From: Klebsiella michiganensis
GTDB lineage: Bacteria; Pseudomonadota; Gammaproteobacteria; Enterobacterales; Enterobacteriaceae
Assembly: GCF_002925905.1 (NCBI RefSeq)
Contig: NZ_PRDB01000004.1
Span: 248,001-312,000 of the forward strand
Length of the DNA stretch: 64,000 nucleotides
Direction: 5' to 3'
In this document: positions 12,053-24,860 of the stretch, piece by piece
How positions within the stretch are numbered: the stretch's first letter is position 1
How the letters are laid out: every line of letters begins with the position of its first letter
The notes under the pieces: model-generated
Told to the model about the DNA's origin: nothing
Database searches by the model: none
Seen by the model: the letters and a program-made list of their open reading frames with translations, nothing else
Program-made: the position numbers and the translations under genes

Positions 12053-12907
12053 ATGGTACTGATGATCGTCAGCGGCCGTTCAGGGTCGGGGAAATCCGTC
12101 GCCCTGCGAGCGCTGGAAGATATGGGTTTTTACTGCGTCGATAACCTGCCGGTTGTGCTGTTGCCCGAGCTGGCGCGCTCGCTCGCCGACAGAAACATCT
12201 CGGCAGCCGTCAGCATTGACGTGCGTAACATGCCCGAGTCGCCGGAAATCTTCGAGCAGGCGATGAAAAATCTGCCCGCAGAATTTTCACCTCAGCTGCT
12301 GTTCCTGGATGCCGATCGTAACACCCTGATTCGCCGCTACAGCGACACGCGTCGTTTACATCCTCTGTCCAGTAAAAACCTGTCGCTGGAAAGCGCCATC
12401 GATGAAGAGAGCGACCTGCTGGAGCCTCTGCGTTCCCGCGCCGACCTGATCGTCGATACCTCAGAAATGTCGGTGCATGAGCTGGCAGAAATGCTGCGCA
12501 CGCGTTTATTAGGCAAACGCGAGCGCGAACTGACGATGGTGTTTGAATCCTTTGGCTTTAAGCACGGTATACCTATCGATGCCGACTACGTTTTTGACGT
12601 GCGCTTTCTGCCGAACCCGCACTGGGATCCGAAGCTTCGTCCCATGACCGGCCTCGATAAGCCCGTCGCCGCCTTCCTCGACCGGCACACGGAAGTTCAC
12701 AATTTTATCTACCAGACCCGCAGCTATCTTGAGCTATGGTTACCTATGCTGGAGACCAATAACCGCAGCTATTTGACGGTGGCCATTGGTTGTACCGGTG
12801 GTAAACACCGTTCGGTTTACATCGCCGAACAGCTGGCTGACTACTTCCGCTCGCGCGGTAAGAACGTGCAGTCTCGTCATCGGACGCTGGAAAAACGCAA
12901 ATCATGA
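12053..12907 (+). CDS. rapZ: RNase adapter protein RapZ
   Basis: RapZ binds the sRNA GlmZ and presents it to RNase E, thereby tuning glmS and cell-wall amino-sugar synthesis. The 284 residues match E. coli. The N-terminal P-loop is GRSGSGKS (residues 8-15), and a Walker B-like segment is in LLFLDAD. The C-terminal RNA-binding half includes [16 protein letters not shown]. It overlaps npr by 4 bp (ATGA). Confidence 0.97.
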   Translation: MVLMIVSGRSGSGKSVALRALEDMGFYCVDNLPVVLLPELARSLADRNISAAVSIDVRNMPESPEIFEQAMKNLPAEFSPQLLFLDADRNTLIRRYSDTRRLHPLSSKNLSLESAIDEESDLLEPLRSRADLIVDTSEMSVHELAEMLRTRLLGKRERELTMVFESFGFKHGIPIDADYVFDVRFLPNPHWDPKLRPMTGLDKPVAAFLDRHTEVHNFIYQTRSYLELWLPMLETNNRSYLTVAIGCTGGKHRSVYIAEQLADYFRSRGKNVQSRHRTLEKRKS

Positions 12908-13176
12908 CCGTTAAGCAAACCGTTGAAATCACCAATAAGCTGGGCATGCACGCTCGCCCGGCGATGAAGCTGTTTGAATTAATGCAGAACTATGATGCCG
13001 AGGTGCTGCTGCGTAATGATGAAGGTACCGAAGCGGAAGCAAATAGCGTGATTGCGCTGCTGATGCTCGATTCAGCTAAAGGGCGTCAGATCGAGATTGA
13101 AGCCAACGGCCCACAGGAAGTGGAGGCGCTGGCAGCGGTTATCGCGCTGTTCAACGCCGGGTTTGATGAGGATTAG
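12904..13176 (+). CDS. ptsO: Phosphocarrier protein NPr
   Basis: NPr (also called npr) is the HPr-like carrier of the nitrogen PTS, passing phosphate from EI-Ntr to EIIA-Ntr. The 90-residue protein has the active-site histidine at position 16 in [15 protein letters not shown]. The ATG overlaps the rapZ stop. It ends the rpoN-cluster; the following gene mtgA is convergent. Confidence 0.96.
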   Translation: MTVKQTVEITNKLGMHARPAMKLFELMQNYDAEVLLRNDEGTEAEANSVIALLMLDSAKGRQIEIEANGPQEVEALAAVIALFNAGFDED

Positions 13177-13228
13177 CTTTCATTCCCCCGGCGGCAGCGT
13201 GCCTTCCGGGTTACCGGTTGTGAAATCA

Positions 13229-13954
13229 TCAATGCAGCTTATTCGCCTGCATAAACCCTTCCCCACCTAACTGCCTCATCTGGCGCAGGATCCGCGCCTG
13301 ACGGCTGCGAACATAACCCGATGGCGCATCGGCGCGAAAGCGTATTGGGTTAGGCAGCACCGCAGCGAGCAGCGCGGCTTCGGAAGCCGTCAGTTTACTG
13401 GCCGGTTTGTGAAAATAGCGCTGCGACGCGGCTTCAACGCCAAACGTCCCCTCACCAAATTCAGCAATATTGAGATAGACCGTGAGGATCCGCTTTTTAC
13501 TCCATACCGTCTCAATGCCGACGGTCAGTCCCGCCTCCAGCCCTTTTCTCAGCCAGCTGCGGCCGTCCCACAGAAACAGGTTTTTTGCCGTCTGTTGCGA
13601 CAGGGTTGAGGCGCCGCGAATGCGGTTCTCATTGCGTTCATTATGCGCCAGCGCCTTCTCAATGGCCGTGACGTCAAATCCCCAGTGTTCCGGGAATTTC
13701 TGATCTTCTGCGGCAATAACCGCCAGCCCCATCCACGGCGAAATTTCATCCATATCCACCCAGTCGGAATGGGCGAGGTAATGAAAATCCCCTGAAAGCC
13801 AGGCGCCGACCTGCCGCTCCAGCATCACCGCCGAAAAAGGAACAGGTACGAAGCTAAACAGGGCAATCCCGCCGCCCCATAGCACCGCACAAGCCAACAG
13901 CAGCCTCAGCACAAAGCGCTTAATCAACCGCAACGGCGAAAAGCGAAATGTCAT
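13229..13954 (-). CDS. mtgA: Monofunctional biosynthetic peptidoglycan transglycosylase
   Basis: MtgA polymerises lipid II into glycan strands at the inner membrane and localises to the divisome. The 241 residues (E. coli 242) contain an N-terminal membrane helix (about residues 13-35) and a GT51 domain with [14 protein letters not shown] (catalytic Glu), [13 protein letters not shown] and [20 protein letters not shown]. It overlaps the end of elbB by 4 bp. Confidence 0.97.
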   Translation of the reverse strand: MTFRFSPLRLIKRFVLRLLLACAVLWGGGIALFSFVPVPFSAVMLERQVGAWLSGDFHYLAHSDWVDMDEISPWMGLAVIAAEDQKFPEHWGFDVTAIEKALAHNERNENRIRGASTLSQQTAKNLFLWDGRSWLRKGLEAGLTVGIETVWSKKRILTVYLNIAEFGEGTFGVEAASQRYFHKPASKLTASEAALLAAVLPNPIRFRADAPSGYVRSRQARILRQMRQLGGEGFMQANKLH

Positions 13955-14604
13955 GCCGTCAGAACCAATACGCGAGAGACCAGTTTTTCAATGCCGCTCG
14001 CCGCTTCGGCGATGTTCTGCGCCAGCATATACGCGGGGGTCGTCACCACTTTGTTGTCTTCATCCACCACAATATCGTCGACCGGGCAAGGCACGTGTTC
14101 AGCCCCCATCTCCTCAACCGCATCGGCAGTATCAAGATCGGTACCAATGGTCACGCGTAGCGGTATAGCAAATATTTTCGGCAACAGTGCCGGAGCGATA
14201 CAGATAAAGCCCAACGGTTTACCCGCCTGATGCATCGCCAGCGCCAGCGCCTTGAGATCGCGATCGACTTCACATTCGCTCCCCTGTGAAGCAAAGCTGC
14301 TGAGGTTCTTTGCTGCACCAAAACCGCCGGGCACGATCAGCGCATCCAGCGCATCCGCTCGGGCATTGGCCAAAGGCTGAATCTCTCCGCGTGCGATACG
14401 CGCCGCTTCCACGAGCACATTACGGCTTTCCGCCTGCGCTTCGCCGGTCAGGTGATTGATAACATCGGTTTGCACTTTATCTGGCGCATAGCAGATGGCC
14501 TGAGCGCCGCTGCGGGCTATTGCCAGCAGGGTAATGACGGCTTCATGAATTTCACTTCCGTCATAAACGCCGCAGCCGCTCAGCACCACACCAATTTTCT
14601 TCAT
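13951..14604 (-). CDS. elbB: Glyoxalase ElbB (DJ-1/PfpI-like)
   Basis: ElbB is an isoprenoid biosynthesis-associated DJ-1/PfpI family protein with reported glyoxalase activity. The start at 14604 ([12 protein letters not shown]) gives 217 residues as in E. coli; a GTG one codon earlier is possible, but the SD AAGGGG is spaced better for the ATG. The nucleophile-elbow cysteine is in [10 protein letters not shown]. Transcribed with mtgA. Confidence 0.95.
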   Translation of the reverse strand: MKKIGVVLSGCGVYDGSEIHEAVITLLAIARSGAQAICYAPDKVQTDVINHLTGEAQAESRNVLVEAARIARGEIQPLANARADALDALIVPGGFGAAKNLSSFASQGSECEVDRDLKALALAMHQAGKPLGFICIAPALLPKIFAIPLRVTIGTDLDTADAVEEMGAEHVPCPVDDIVVDEDNKVVTTPAYMLAQNIAEAASGIEKLVSRVLVLTA

Positions 14605-14723
14605 CACATCAGCCCCTTAGTACAAGTTTATGAAAGCAGTCAAAAATTTTGAATTACTCGCTATGCTTCACATATTTTACTGTTTCATGTAACAAACTAT
14701 TTAAGGTTTGCTATCTTAATGAG

Positions 14724-14847
14724 CGAGTAAGCCAAATCCTCAGGTTGCGCCGTGTAAAAAAATCACTCAAATGATTCTGGCGTAACGACCAGTTCCCTGG
14801 TGTTGGCGCAGTATTCGCGCACCCCGGTTTATCCGGGGTCATTTTTT
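14724..14847 (+). ncRNA. arcZ: Hfq-dependent small RNA ArcZ
   Basis: The segment CCCTGGTGTTGGCGCAG starting at 14795, then GTATTCGCGCACC, and the terminator ACCCCGG-loop-CCGGGGT plus TTTTTT (14821-14847) match the conserved processed 3' part of E. coli and Salmonella ArcZ (SraH). ArcZ activates rpoS translation and represses flhDC and arcB-linked targets. The 5' end is estimated from a -10-like TATCTT at 14712-14717. The gene lies between elbB and arcB and is antisense to the arcB 3' end, as in E. coli. The 5' half is not recognisably conserved. Confidence 0.85.
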
Positions 14848-17178
14848 ATCTGCCGCCGCGACCCACGCTTTCAGCACCGCGACATCGTTTTGCCACTCTG
14901 ATTTCATCTCTTCAACCCATTCACCCACGTTATCCGACCACGCAGGTAAATCCGGCGTCTGAATCTGCTGCCCTAATTGCTGGATATGGCGCAAACCGAT
15001 TGAGCCCGCTGCCCCTTTAATCTTATGACCCTCATCGACAATGCCTTTCTGGTCGCGAGCGGTTAAATTGGATTCCAGGACCGCCAGGTAGCCCGGCATC
15101 ATTCTTTCAAAAACGGCCAGACCGTCATTAATCAGCTTCGGCCCTACCAGTTCGATATACTGCTCAAGCATCGGAATATCCAGTACAGAAGCCGATTTAC
15201 TGCTATCTACAGATGGCATTGCATTCTCCTCTTCTTCCGGCGCATCCCAGAATTTTTTGATAATCGCGGTTAATGCCGGAACCGATAATGGCTTACTAAG
15301 AACATCATCCATTCCCGCATCCAGATACTCTTTCTTGTTCTTCAGCACGTTAGCGGTAAGCGCCACCAGCGGCGGGAGCTCATCGGCGGCAAAGCGTTGT
15401 TTCAGCTGACGAGAAATATCGAGTCCAGTCATATCCGGCAGCTGAATATCAAGCAGAACCAGATCGTACTCGCCGGGTACAAACATCTCCAGCGCAGCCT
15501 TGCCGGTCATCGCCACATCCACGCTGTTGCCCAGCTTCTCCAGTACCGAGCGCGCCACGATAACGTTGAGCTCAATATCTTCCACCAGCAGCACGTTCAG
15601 CGCAGGTAATGGCATTTCATCTTCCGCCAGCGTGTCCTCGACCTCTTCAGCCACGGCCGGAGCGTGTACGGTAAGCGTAAAAGTCGCGCCTTTACCCGGG
15701 AGGCTGGTAACGCAAATATCACCGCCCATATTCCGCGCCAGGCGCCTCGATACGGCGAGGCCGATGCCGGTACCCGTCGCTGGCTTGCCGCCCTGGCTAT
15801 CTTTCACCTGGTAATACATAGCGAAAATTTTATCCTGTTCCGCTTCAGGGATGCCAATCCCTGAATCTTCTACTTCAAAGTGCAGGATATCTCCTTCGTC
15901 GTAGCGCACGCGGACGTTCACATTCCCGCCTTGCGGAGTAAATTTCACGGCATTACTAATAAGATTCCACAAGATTTGGCGCAAACGCGTTCCGTCGGTG
16001 ATCACTTTATGCGGCAGCGGAAGCGTGGGGTCCAGCACAAAATGCAGGCCTTTCTGCTGCGCCTGCAGGCCGGAGAGATTTTCCAGGTCGGCCAGGAAGC
16101 CGGTAAAGTCCACCGGCTGGTTATCCAGCTGAATTTTACGCCGCTCCATCTTATCCATCTCAATAATATCATTGAAGATATTACCCAGCGTTACCGCTGA
16201 GACGTGGATGGTTTTCAGGTATCTTTCCTGTTCATCGGTAAGATCGGTATCCAGAAGGATTCGGCTAAGGCCTACGATGCCGTTAAGCGGCGTACGCAGC
16301 TCGTGGCTGATCGTTGAGATAAAGGTGGTCTTATCACGGCTGGCCCGCTCCAGCGCGTCCTGATAGCGCTTACGCTCCGTAATATCGCGGCCAAACCCCA
16401 TCAGACCGCGGCGCTTACCGACGCGGTCATAATAAGGCACTTTGCGGATTTCAAAGCAGGCCTTGCGCCCGTCCGGATAATCCAGCCACTGCTCGTAGGT
16501 GAGCGATACGTTATGGCGGAAGACTTTCTCATCCGTCTCCAGCACCTTCTCCGCCACCTCTTCGCTGTAAACATCCTGCGGCTTAAGATGAATAAGCTGC
16601 TTTTCACTTTTACCGGTCAACAGTTCCATGGCTCGGTTACAGCCAGAAAACTCTTTATCTTCATTACGATAGAAAACCAGGTCCGGAGAGGCATCCAGGA
16701 AGGAGCGCAAGAAGGAGGATTGCTGTTCCAGCTGAATTTGCGCCTCTTCACGCTCTTTCATCTCAATTTTCAGCTGCTCAAGCGTCGTTTCACGTTCCGC
16801 TTCCGCCTTTTCACGTTCGCCGATTTCCTGATTAAGCTGGGCGATGTTGTCCTTAAGCTGCACATTCAGCTTGAGATCGCGTTCGCGCATCTCCTCCAGT
16901 TTCTCCACCAGCCTCGAGAGGCGCTGCCGGGACTCTTCCAGCTGCTCAACCACCACCGACAGGAAATAGACCGCCCACGGGGTAATCAGCAAGCCAAAGA
17001 AGATGGAGCGGATCACATCAATACTTTCCACCTGGCCGTGCAGCACCATCGTCACGGCCATCTGCACAACGATCGCCAGCACCACCAGCGCAAAGGCCAG
17101 CAGCATTGAAAAGCGCACCAGACCCAGCTTCATCATCAGGTCAACATAATACTGCGCCAGCATACGGATTTGCTTCAT
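14839..17178 (-). CDS. arcB: Aerobic respiration control hybrid sensor kinase ArcB
   Basis: ArcB senses quinone redox state and phosphorylates ArcA. With the start at 17178 (MKQIRMLAQYYVD) it has 779 residues (E. coli 778). Order: two membrane helices (about 23-45 and 58-77), coiled coil, PAS domain (about 155-270) with the redox cysteines Cys180 and Cys241, H-box SHELRTP with His292, ATPase domain, receiver with Asp577 in LVLLDIQLPD, and an Hpt domain with His718 in EGHKIKGAAG. All phosphorelay residues are present. Its stop codon lies inside the arcZ terminator sequence. Confidence 0.98.
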   Translation of the reverse strand: MKQIRMLAQYYVDLMMKLGLVRFSMLLAFALVVLAIVVQMAVTMVLHGQVESIDVIRSIFFGLLITPWAVYFLSVVVEQLEESRQRLSRLVEKLEEMRERDLKLNVQLKDNIAQLNQEIGEREKAEAERETTLEQLKIEMKEREEAQIQLEQQSSFLRSFLDASPDLVFYRNEDKEFSGCNRAMELLTGKSEKQLIHLKPQDVYSEEVAEKVLETDEKVFRHNVSLTYEQWLDYPDGRKACFEIRKVPYYDRVGKRRGLMGFGRDITERKRYQDALERASRDKTTFISTISHELRTPLNGIVGLSRILLDTDLTDEQERYLKTIHVSAVTLGNIFNDIIEMDKMERRKIQLDNQPVDFTGFLADLENLSGLQAQQKGLHFVLDPTLPLPHKVITDGTRLRQILWNLISNAVKFTPQGGNVNVRVRYDEGDILHFEVEDSGIGIPEAEQDKIFAMYYQVKDSQGGKPATGTGIGLAVSRRLARNMGGDICVTSLPGKGATFTLTVHAPAVAEEVEDTLAEDEMPLPALNVLLVEDIELNVIVARSVLEKLGNSVDVAMTGKAALEMFVPGEYDLVLLDIQLPDMTGLDISRQLKQRFAADELPPLVALTANVLKNKKEYLDAGMDDVLSKPLSVPALTAIIKKFWDAPEEEENAMPSVDSSKSASVLDIPMLEQYIELVGPKLINDGLAVFERMMPGYLAVLESNLTARDQKGIVDEGHKIKGAAGSIGLRHIQQLGQQIQTPDLPAWSDNVGEWVEEMKSEWQNDVAVLKAWVAAADKK

Positions 17179-17309
17179 AAGGGATTCCTTCGCGACAACT
17201 TCGCACAATAATACTCAATTCTGAGCAAGACGCTGTAAGTTGTGCCAAAAATGCGGGAAGGATTGTAGTTACGCGCCTGACGGTGGAGAGCCGTCAGCCG
17301 GAAAAGACG

Positions 17310-18245
17310 TTATTCGGCAGCAGCCGGAGAGATCCAGCAACGCCCGATGGCTGACCCCTGCACGCCGTATTCATTGAGATATTTATCCAGCTCAACCATC
17401 CCGGTCCAACGGTTCTCACACCACAGCGGCGCCAGCAACGTCGGGCGTCGGGCGCTGGCGGAGATACGGTGATAAATCACGTCTGGCGGAGTATGGCGAA
17501 TCATCTCTCCGGCAGTGACCGTATACGCTTCCAGCGCAATACCGTTTAACCTGCCGGCCTGCCACGCCCTGGCCATGATACTGCCCTTCACAATATGAAG
17601 TGGATGCAGCTTAATGCCGTCTACGCCGGTCTCTACCACCTGCGCTAAGGTCTCCAGACATTCGCGCTGCCCTTCGCCCGGCAGGCCCACGATAAGGTGG
17701 CTACACACTTTGAGGCCGCGTTCGCGTGCCAGACGGGTGGTTCGCTGATAGCAGGCAAAATCGTGGCCGCGATTGATTCGGTGCAGCGTTTTATCATGCG
17801 CGGTCTGTAAACCCAGCTCGAGCCAGACTTCATACCCCTGCTCCCGATATTCAGTCAGCAGATCCAGTACCGCGCCGGGGACGCAGTCCGGGCGAGTCCC
17901 TACGCATAGCCCGACAATATTCGCCTGGCTGACCGCCTGCTGATACATGGCGCGCAGCACCTGCACCTCGGCAAAAGTGCTGGTATAAGCCTGGAAATAG
18001 GCCAGATAGCGCTTTGCGCGATTCACCCGCTGCGCCTGATGGGCCAGCTGTTCCGCAATCGAGCGGTGCTGCTGCTCTTCATCGGCAAAAGAGGCCACAT
18101 TACAGAACGTACAGCCGCCGCGACCAATAGTGCCATCGCGATTTGGGCAGCTAAATCCACCATGCAGCGTCAGTTTATGAACCTTTTCACCATAGCGGCG
18201 CATAAGATCCCCACCAAACATATTGACTAATTTTTGTAACTGCAT
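17310..18245 (-). CDS. yhcC: Radical SAM protein YhcC
   Basis: YhcC belongs to the TIGR01212 radical-SAM family. The start at 18245 (MQLQKLVNMFGGD) gives 311 residues, close to the 309 of E. coli; a longer frame reaches 18287 but is not conserved. The cluster-binding cysteines are in FSCPNRDGTIGRGGCTFC, an expanded variant of CxxxCxxC. Its reaction is not established to my knowledge. It is transcribed away from gltB. Confidence 0.93.
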   Translation of the reverse strand: MQLQKLVNMFGGDLMRRYGEKVHKLTLHGGFSCPNRDGTIGRGGCTFCNVASFADEEQQHRSIAEQLAHQAQRVNRAKRYLAYFQAYTSTFAEVQVLRAMYQQAVSQANIVGLCVGTRPDCVPGAVLDLLTEYREQGYEVWLELGLQTAHDKTLHRINRGHDFACYQRTTRLARERGLKVCSHLIVGLPGEGQRECLETLAQVVETGVDGIKLHPLHIVKGSIMARAWQAGRLNGIALEAYTVTAGEMIRHTPPDVIYHRISASARRPTLLAPLWCENRWTGMVELDKYLNEYGVQGSAIGRCWISPAAAE

Positions 18246-18918
18246 AATCTGATAGACCGGCCTTAAGAAAGGGGCCAAGCCTGCCATTTTTAGCTACCGA
18301 CGGCGATGACCTGGATCAATCGTCAACGCGGCTGCCTATCTCATTGCATAAACACTCAAGATAACTGCAATTTAATTCATCCGTATGGTAATGAGTTTTC
18401 CTTATATATAGCCGCTGATTTGCCATTATCTTTACCAGGGCATAAAACAGTATCAGTCACCGCAAATCAAACAAAAACCAGTTTAAAAAACTGCAATGGA
18501 AAAACAATTCAGCACAGAAGGATAATGTCTCGCCGTCGATATAGTGAGACAGATCACACTCAATTATGACGACCGGTACGTTTCCCTGGCATTTAAAATG
18601 CCATTATTTTCTTAAAAATCATCAAATTAGGTGTTGTATAGCACATTTTTGTATAAATAAGATTGCCATTTGACGTATGTGTGGATTCCCGATAAGTTGG
18701 GAATCCGCTGGAAGCTTTCTGGATGAGTGCTCTGCTCATCATATTTATGCAGTAATTGAGATTCCCTCTTAACAGCAAGTCCTCAAACTTGTGTACCGAT
18801 GCGAAAAGGATTTAAAGAGGGCGAATGCGAGGTGTAAACCCCGTCGCCATGCTCTTTCTGTGCCCGTGCGCAATCGGTATCGGAGGGTGTCCCGTAGAGC
18901 CTGGGGAGGTTCACTGAT
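18246..18918 (+). promoter_or_regulatory. gltB upstream regulatory region and leader
   Basis: This 673-bp gap holds the gltBDF-type control region. The first 400 bp are A+T-rich, as expected for Lrp/IHF binding upstream of gltB. A CRP-like site is at 18543-18558, and a -10-like TATAAAT is near 18652-18658. Downstream are a perfect 8-bp inverted repeat (GGATTCCC 18683-18690, GGGAATCC 18699-18706) and a 6-bp one (GATGAG 18722-18727, CTCATC 18735-18740). The last 140 bp resemble the E. coli gltB leader by nucleotide sequence. No conserved protein gene is seen here. Confidence 0.6.
18543..18558. promoter_or_regulatory. CRP-like binding site upstream of gltB
   Basis: AGTGA-N6-TCACA differs at one position from the TGTGA-N6-TCACA core. 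In E. coli CRP binds the gltBDF control region together with Lrp and IHF. Occupancy here is inferred. Confidence 0.45.
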
Positions 18919-21900
18919 ATGTTGTACGATAAATCCCTTGAGAGGGATAACTGTGGTTTCGGCCTGATCGCCCACATAGAAGGCGAACCTAGCCACAAGG
19001 TAGTGCGAACCGCTATACACGCACTGGCCCGAATGCAGCACCGCGGCGCGATTCTTGCCGATGGAAAAACCGGCGACGGTTGTGGCTTGCTGCTACAAAA
19101 ACCCGATCGTTTCTTCCGAATTGTTGCGGAAGAGCGCGGCTGGCGTTTAGCCAAAAATTATGCCGTTGGGATGCTGTTCCTTAATAAGGATCCTGAACTG
19201 GCCAAAGCGGCGCGCCGCATCGTCGAAGAAGAACTTCAACGCGAAACGCTGTCTATCGTCGGCTGGCGCGATGTGCCGACCAATGAAGGCGTTCTCGGTG
19301 AAATCGCCCTCTCCTCGCTGCCTCGTATTGAACAAATCTTTGTGAACGCCCCGGCTGGCTGGCGTCCGCGCGATATGGAACGCCGTTTATTCATCGCGCG
19401 TCGCCGTATCGAAAAGCGTCTGCAGGAAGATAAAGATTTCTACGTTTGCAGCCTGTCGAACCTGGTCAACATTTATAAAGGTCTGTGTATGCCGGCGGAT
19501 CTGCCGCGCTTCTACCTGGACCTCGCGGACCTGCGCCTGGAGTCGGCAATCTGCCTGTTCCACCAGCGCTTTTCCACCAACACCGTGCCGCGCTGGCCGC
19601 TGGCGCAGCCGTTCCGCTATCTGGCGCACAACGGCGAGATCAACACCATCACCGGTAACCGCCAGTGGGCCCGCGCCCGTACCTATAAGTTCCAGACGCC
19701 GCTGATCCCGGATCTCCACGACGCCGCGCCGTTCGTCAATGAAACCGGCTCTGACTCCAGCTCAATGGATAACATGCTGGAGCTGCTGCTGGCGGGCGGG
19801 ATGGACATTATCCGCGCTATGCGCCTGCTGGTTCCGCCAGCCTGGCAGAAAAACCCGGATATGGATCCTGAGCTGCGTTCGTTCTTTGACTTTAACTCCA
19901 TGCATATGGAACCGTGGGACGGCCCGGCGGGCATCGTGATGTCCGATGGTCGTTTCGCCGCCTGTAACCTCGACCGTAACGGCCTGCGTCCGGCGCGCTA
20001 TGTGATCACGAAAGACAAGCTCATCACCTGCGCCTCCGAAGTCGGTATCTGGGATTACCAGCCGGATGAAGTGGTTGAAAAAGGCCGCGTCGGCCCGGGC
20101 GAGCTGATGGTTATCGATACCCGCGAGGGGCGTATTCTGCACTCCGCGGAAACCGACAACGATCTGAAAAGCCGTCACCCGTATAAAGAGTGGATGGCGA
20201 AAAACGTCCGTCGTCTGGTGCCGTTCGAAGAGCTGCCGGATGAAGAAGTCGGTAGCCGCCAGCTGGATGATGATACCCTCGCCAGCTACCAGAAACAGTT
20301 CAACTACAGCGCCGAAGAGCTGGACTCCGTCCTGCGCGTACTGGGTGAAAACGGCCAGGAAGCGGTCGGCTCAATGGGCGACGATACCCCATTTGCCGTG
20401 CTCTCCAGCCAGCCGCGTATCATTTACGATTACTTCCGCCAGCAGTTCGCGCAGGTGACCAACCCGCCGATCGACCCGCTGCGCGAAGCGCACGTCATGT
20501 CGCTGGCCACCAGCATCGGCCGTGAAATGAACGTCTTCTGCGAAGCGGAAGGCCAGGCGCACCGCCTGAGTTTCAAGTCGCCGATTCTGCTGTACTCCGA
20601 TTTTAAACAGCTGACCACCATGGAAGAGGAGCACTATCGCGCCGACGTCCTGGATATCACTTTTGATGCCACCGAAACCACGCTGGCTGAAACCGTGAAG
20701 GCGCTGTGCGATAAAGCCGAACAAATGGTGCGCAGCGGTACCGTTCTGCTGGTGCTCTCTGACCGCAACATCGCCAAAAACCGTCTGCCGGTACCGGCTC
20801 CGATGGCGGTAGGCGCGATCCAGACCCGACTGGTCGATAAAAGCCTGCGCTGCGATGCCAACATTATTGTCGAAACCGCCAGCGCCCGCGATCCGCACCA
20901 CTTTGCCGTGCTGCTCGGCTTCGGCGCGACGGCTATCTACCCGTATCTCGCCTATGAAACCCTGGCGAAGCTGGTGGATAACAAAGCCATCGACAAAGCG
21001 TACCGCGCGGTGATGCTGAACTATCGTAACGGCATCAACAAAGGTCTGTATAAGATCATGTCGAAGATGGGGATTTCGACTATTGCCTCCTATCGCTGCT
21101 CGAAGCTGTTTGAGGCGGTCGGTCTGCATCGCGAAGTGTCCGACCTGTGCTTCCAGGGCGTCGTCAGCCGTATCGGCGGCGCGGGCTTCGAGGATTTCCA
21201 GCAGGATCTGCTGAACCTGTCGAAACGTGCCTGGCTGGCGCGTAAACCGCTGGATCAGGGCGGCCTGCTGAAATACGTCCACGGCGGCGAATATCACGCC
21301 TATAACCCTGACGTGGTGCGCACGCTGCAACAAGCGGTACAAAGCGGCGAATACAGCGATTACCAGCAGTACGCGAAGCTGGTTAACGAGCGCCCGGCGG
21401 CAACGCTGCGCGATCTGCTGTGCGTAACGCCGGACGGAACCACGGTGAACCTGGACGACGTTGAGCCGGCCAGCGAACTGTTCAAACGCTTCGATACCGC
21501 GGCGATGTCTATAGGCGCGCTGAGCCCAGAAGCGCACGAAGCGCTGGCGGAAGCAATGAACAGCATCGGCGGTAACTCCAACTCCGGCGAAGGCGGCGAA
21601 GATCCGGCGCGCTACGGCACCAATAAAGTCTCGCGCATCAAGCAGGTCGCCTCCGGCCGCTTCGGCGTGACCCCGGCTTACCTGGTTAACGCTGACGTTA
21701 TTCAGATTAAAGTCGCTCAGGGCGCGAAGCCCGGCGAAGGTGGCCAGCTGCCGGGTGATAAAGTCACCCCCTATATCGCCAAGCTGCGCTATTCCGTACC
21801 CGGCGTAACGCTGATCTCCCCGCCGCCGCACCACGATATTTACTCTATCGAGGATCTGGCTCAGCTGATTTTCGACCTGAAGCAGGTAAATCCGAAAGCG

Positions 21901-23379
21901 ATGATCTCCGTGAAGCTGGTTTCTGAACCGGGCGTCGGGACTATCGCCACCGGCGTAGCCAAAGCCTATGCGGATTTGATCACCATTGCCGGCTACGACG
22001 GCGGCACCGGCGCCAGCCCGCTCTCTTCCGTGAAGTATGCGGGTTGTCCGTGGGAACTGGGACTGGTGGAAACCCAGCAGGCGCTGGTTGCCAACGGGCT
22101 GCGCCACAAAATTCGTCTGCAGGTGGACGGCGGTCTGAAAACCGGCCTTGATATCATCAAAGCGGCCATCCTCGGGGCTGAGAGCTTCGGCTTCGGTACC
22201 GGCCCGATGGTCGCGCTGGGCTGTAAATATCTGCGTATTTGCCACCTGAACAACTGCGCAACCGGCGTAGCGACTCAGGATGACAAACTGCGTAAGAACC
22301 ACTATCACGGTCTGCCGTTTAAGGTCACCAACTACTTTGAATTCATCGCCCGCGAAACGCGCGAGCTGATGGCGCAGCTGGGCGTGAAGCGTCTGGTGGA
22401 TCTGATTGGCCGTACCGACCTGCTGAAAGAGCTGGACGGTTTTACCGCCAAACAGCAGAAGCTGGATCTGAGCAAGCTGCTGGAAACCGCGGAGCCGCAT
22501 CCCGGCAAAGCGCTGTACTGCACAGAGAACAATCCGCCGTTCGACAATGGCGTACTCAATGCTCAGCTGTTGCAGCAGGCAAAACCGTACGTTGACAGCA
22601 AGCAGAGCAAAACTTTCTGGTTCGATATCCGCAACACCGACCGCTCCGTTGGCGCATCGCTGTCCGGCTATATCGCCCAGACCCACGGTGACCAAGGCCT
22701 GGCAGCCGATCCGATTATCGCCCACTTTAGCGGTACCGCGGGTCAGAGCTTCGGCGTGTGGAATGCCGGCGGCGTTGAGCTGCATCTGACCGGCGACGCG
22801 AACGACTATGTGGGTAAAGGGATGGCCGGCGGCCTGCTCGCCATTCGTCCTCCGGTAGGCTCGGCCTTCCGTAGCCATGAGGCCAGCATCATCGGCAACA
22901 CCTGTCTGTACGGTGCGACCGGCGGTCGTCTGTATGCTGCGGGTCGTGCAGGCGAGCGTTTCGCGGTACGTAACTCCGGTGCGATCACCGTCGTCGAAGG
23001 CATTGGCGACAATGGCTGTGAATACATGACCGGCGGTATCGTCTGCGTGCTGGGCAAAACCGGCGTCAACTTTGGCGCAGGCATGACCGGCGGCTTTGGT
23101 TACGTTCTGGATGAAGACGGCGACTTCCGCAAACGCGTGAACCCTGAGCTGGTAGAAGTGCTGGACGTTGACTCTCTGGCCATCCATGAAGAGCACCTGC
23201 GCGGTTTAATTACCGAGCACGTGCAGCTTACCGGTTCGCAGCGCGGTGAAGAGATTCTGGCCAACTGGCCGGCCTTCTCAGCGAAGTTTGCGCTGGTTAA
23301 ACCGAAGTCCAGCGATGTTAAAGCACTGTTGGGTCACCGTAGTCGTTCCGCAGCTGAGCTGCGGGTGCAGGCGCAGTAA
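18919..23379 (+). CDS. gltB: Glutamate synthase (NADPH) large subunit
   Basis: GltB with GltD converts 2-oxoglutarate and glutamine to two glutamates in ammonia assimilation. The 1486 residues correspond to the mature-form numbering with an 11-residue propeptide before Cys12 ([12 protein letters not shown]), the class II amidotransferase nucleophile. FMN/synthase-domain motifs ([26 protein letters not shown]), the [3Fe-4S] cysteines in [11 protein letters not shown] and the C-terminal GXGXG beta-helix ([19 protein letters not shown]) are present. A TAG in frame at 18895-18897 rules out any long N-terminal extension. Confidence 0.98.
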   Translation: MLYDKSLERDNCGFGLIAHIEGEPSHKVVRTAIHALARMQHRGAILADGKTGDGCGLLLQKPDRFFRIVAEERGWRLAKNYAVGMLFLNKDPELAKAARRIVEEELQRETLSIVGWRDVPTNEGVLGEIALSSLPRIEQIFVNAPAGWRPRDMERRLFIARRRIEKRLQEDKDFYVCSLSNLVNIYKGLCMPADLPRFYLDLADLRLESAICLFHQRFSTNTVPRWPLAQPFRYLAHNGEINTITGNRQWARARTYKFQTPLIPDLHDAAPFVNETGSDSSSMDNMLELLLAGGMDIIRAMRLLVPPAWQKNPDMDPELRSFFDFNSMHMEPWDGPAGIVMSDGRFAACNLDRNGLRPARYVITKDKLITCASEVGIWDYQPDEVVEKGRVGPGELMVIDTREGRILHSAETDNDLKSRHPYKEWMAKNVRRLVPFEELPDEEVGSRQLDDDTLASYQKQFNYSAEELDSVLRVLGENGQEAVGSMGDDTPFAVLSSQPRIIYDYFRQQFAQVTNPPIDPLREAHVMSLATSIGREMNVFCEAEGQAHRLSFKSPILLYSDFKQLTTMEEEHYRADVLDITFDATETTLAETVKALCDKAEQMVRSGTVLLVLSDRNIAKNRLPVPAPMAVGAIQTRLVDKSLRCDANIIVETASARDPHHFAVLLGFGATAIYPYLAYETLAKLVDNKAIDKAYRAVMLNYRNGINKGLYKIMSKMGISTIASYRCSKLFEAVGLHREVSDLCFQGVVSRIGGAGFEDFQQDLLNLSKRAWLARKPLDQGGLLKYVHGGEYHAYNPDVVRTLQQAVQSGEYSDYQQYAKLVNERPAATLRDLLCVTPDGTTVNLDDVEPASELFKRFDTAAMSIGALSPEAHEALAEAMNSIGGNSNSGEGGEDPARYGTNKVSRIKQVASGRFGVTPAYLVNADVIQIKVAQGAKPGEGGQLPGDKVTPYIAKLRYSVPGVTLISPPPHHDIYSIEDLAQLIFDLKQVNPKAMISVKLVSEPGVGTIATGVAKAYADLITIAGYDGGTGASPLSSVKYAGCPWELGLVETQQALVANGLRHKIRLQVDGGLKTGLDIIKAAILGAESFGFGTGPMVALGCKYLRICHLNNCATGVATQDDKLRKNHYHGLPFKVTNYFEFIARETRELMAQLGVKRLVDLIGRTDLLKELDGFTAKQQKLDLSKLLETAEPHPGKALYCTENNPPFDNGVLNAQLLQQAKPYVDSKQSKTFWFDIRNTDRSVGASLSGYIAQTHGDQGLAADPIIAHFSGTAGQSFGVWNAGGVELHLTGDANDYVGKGMAGGLLAIRPPVGSAFRSHEASIIGNTCLYGATGGRLYAAGRAGERFAVRNSGAITVVEGIGDNGCEYMTGGIVCVLGKTGVNFGAGMTGGFGYVLDEDGDFRKRVNPELVEVLDVDSLAIHEEHLRGLITEHVQLTGSQRGEEILANWPAFSAKFALVKPKSSDVKALLGHRSRSAAELRVQAQ

Positions 23380-24807
<1,428 letters not shown>

Positions 24808-24810
24808 AAA

Positions 24811-24846
24811 ACAAAACGCCGGATGAGAAAATCGTCCGGCGTTTAG
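24811..24846. terminator. Bidirectional terminator between gltD and the fimbrial operon
   Basis: A 10-bp stem (AAACGCCGGA and TCCGGCGTTT) with an 11-nt loop lies between the convergent gltD and fimbrial genes. On the minus strand it is followed by TGTTTTTTA, on the plus strand by a short T-rich stretch. Confidence 0.8.
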
Positions 24847-24860
24847 CGTTTAGCTAAGTG

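Noticed and set aside
20371-23196. A 941-codon open frame antisense to gltB
   Set aside because: It is the mirror of G+C-biased codon use in gltB, shows no domain I recognise, has no SD and would overlap an essential, fully conserved gene.
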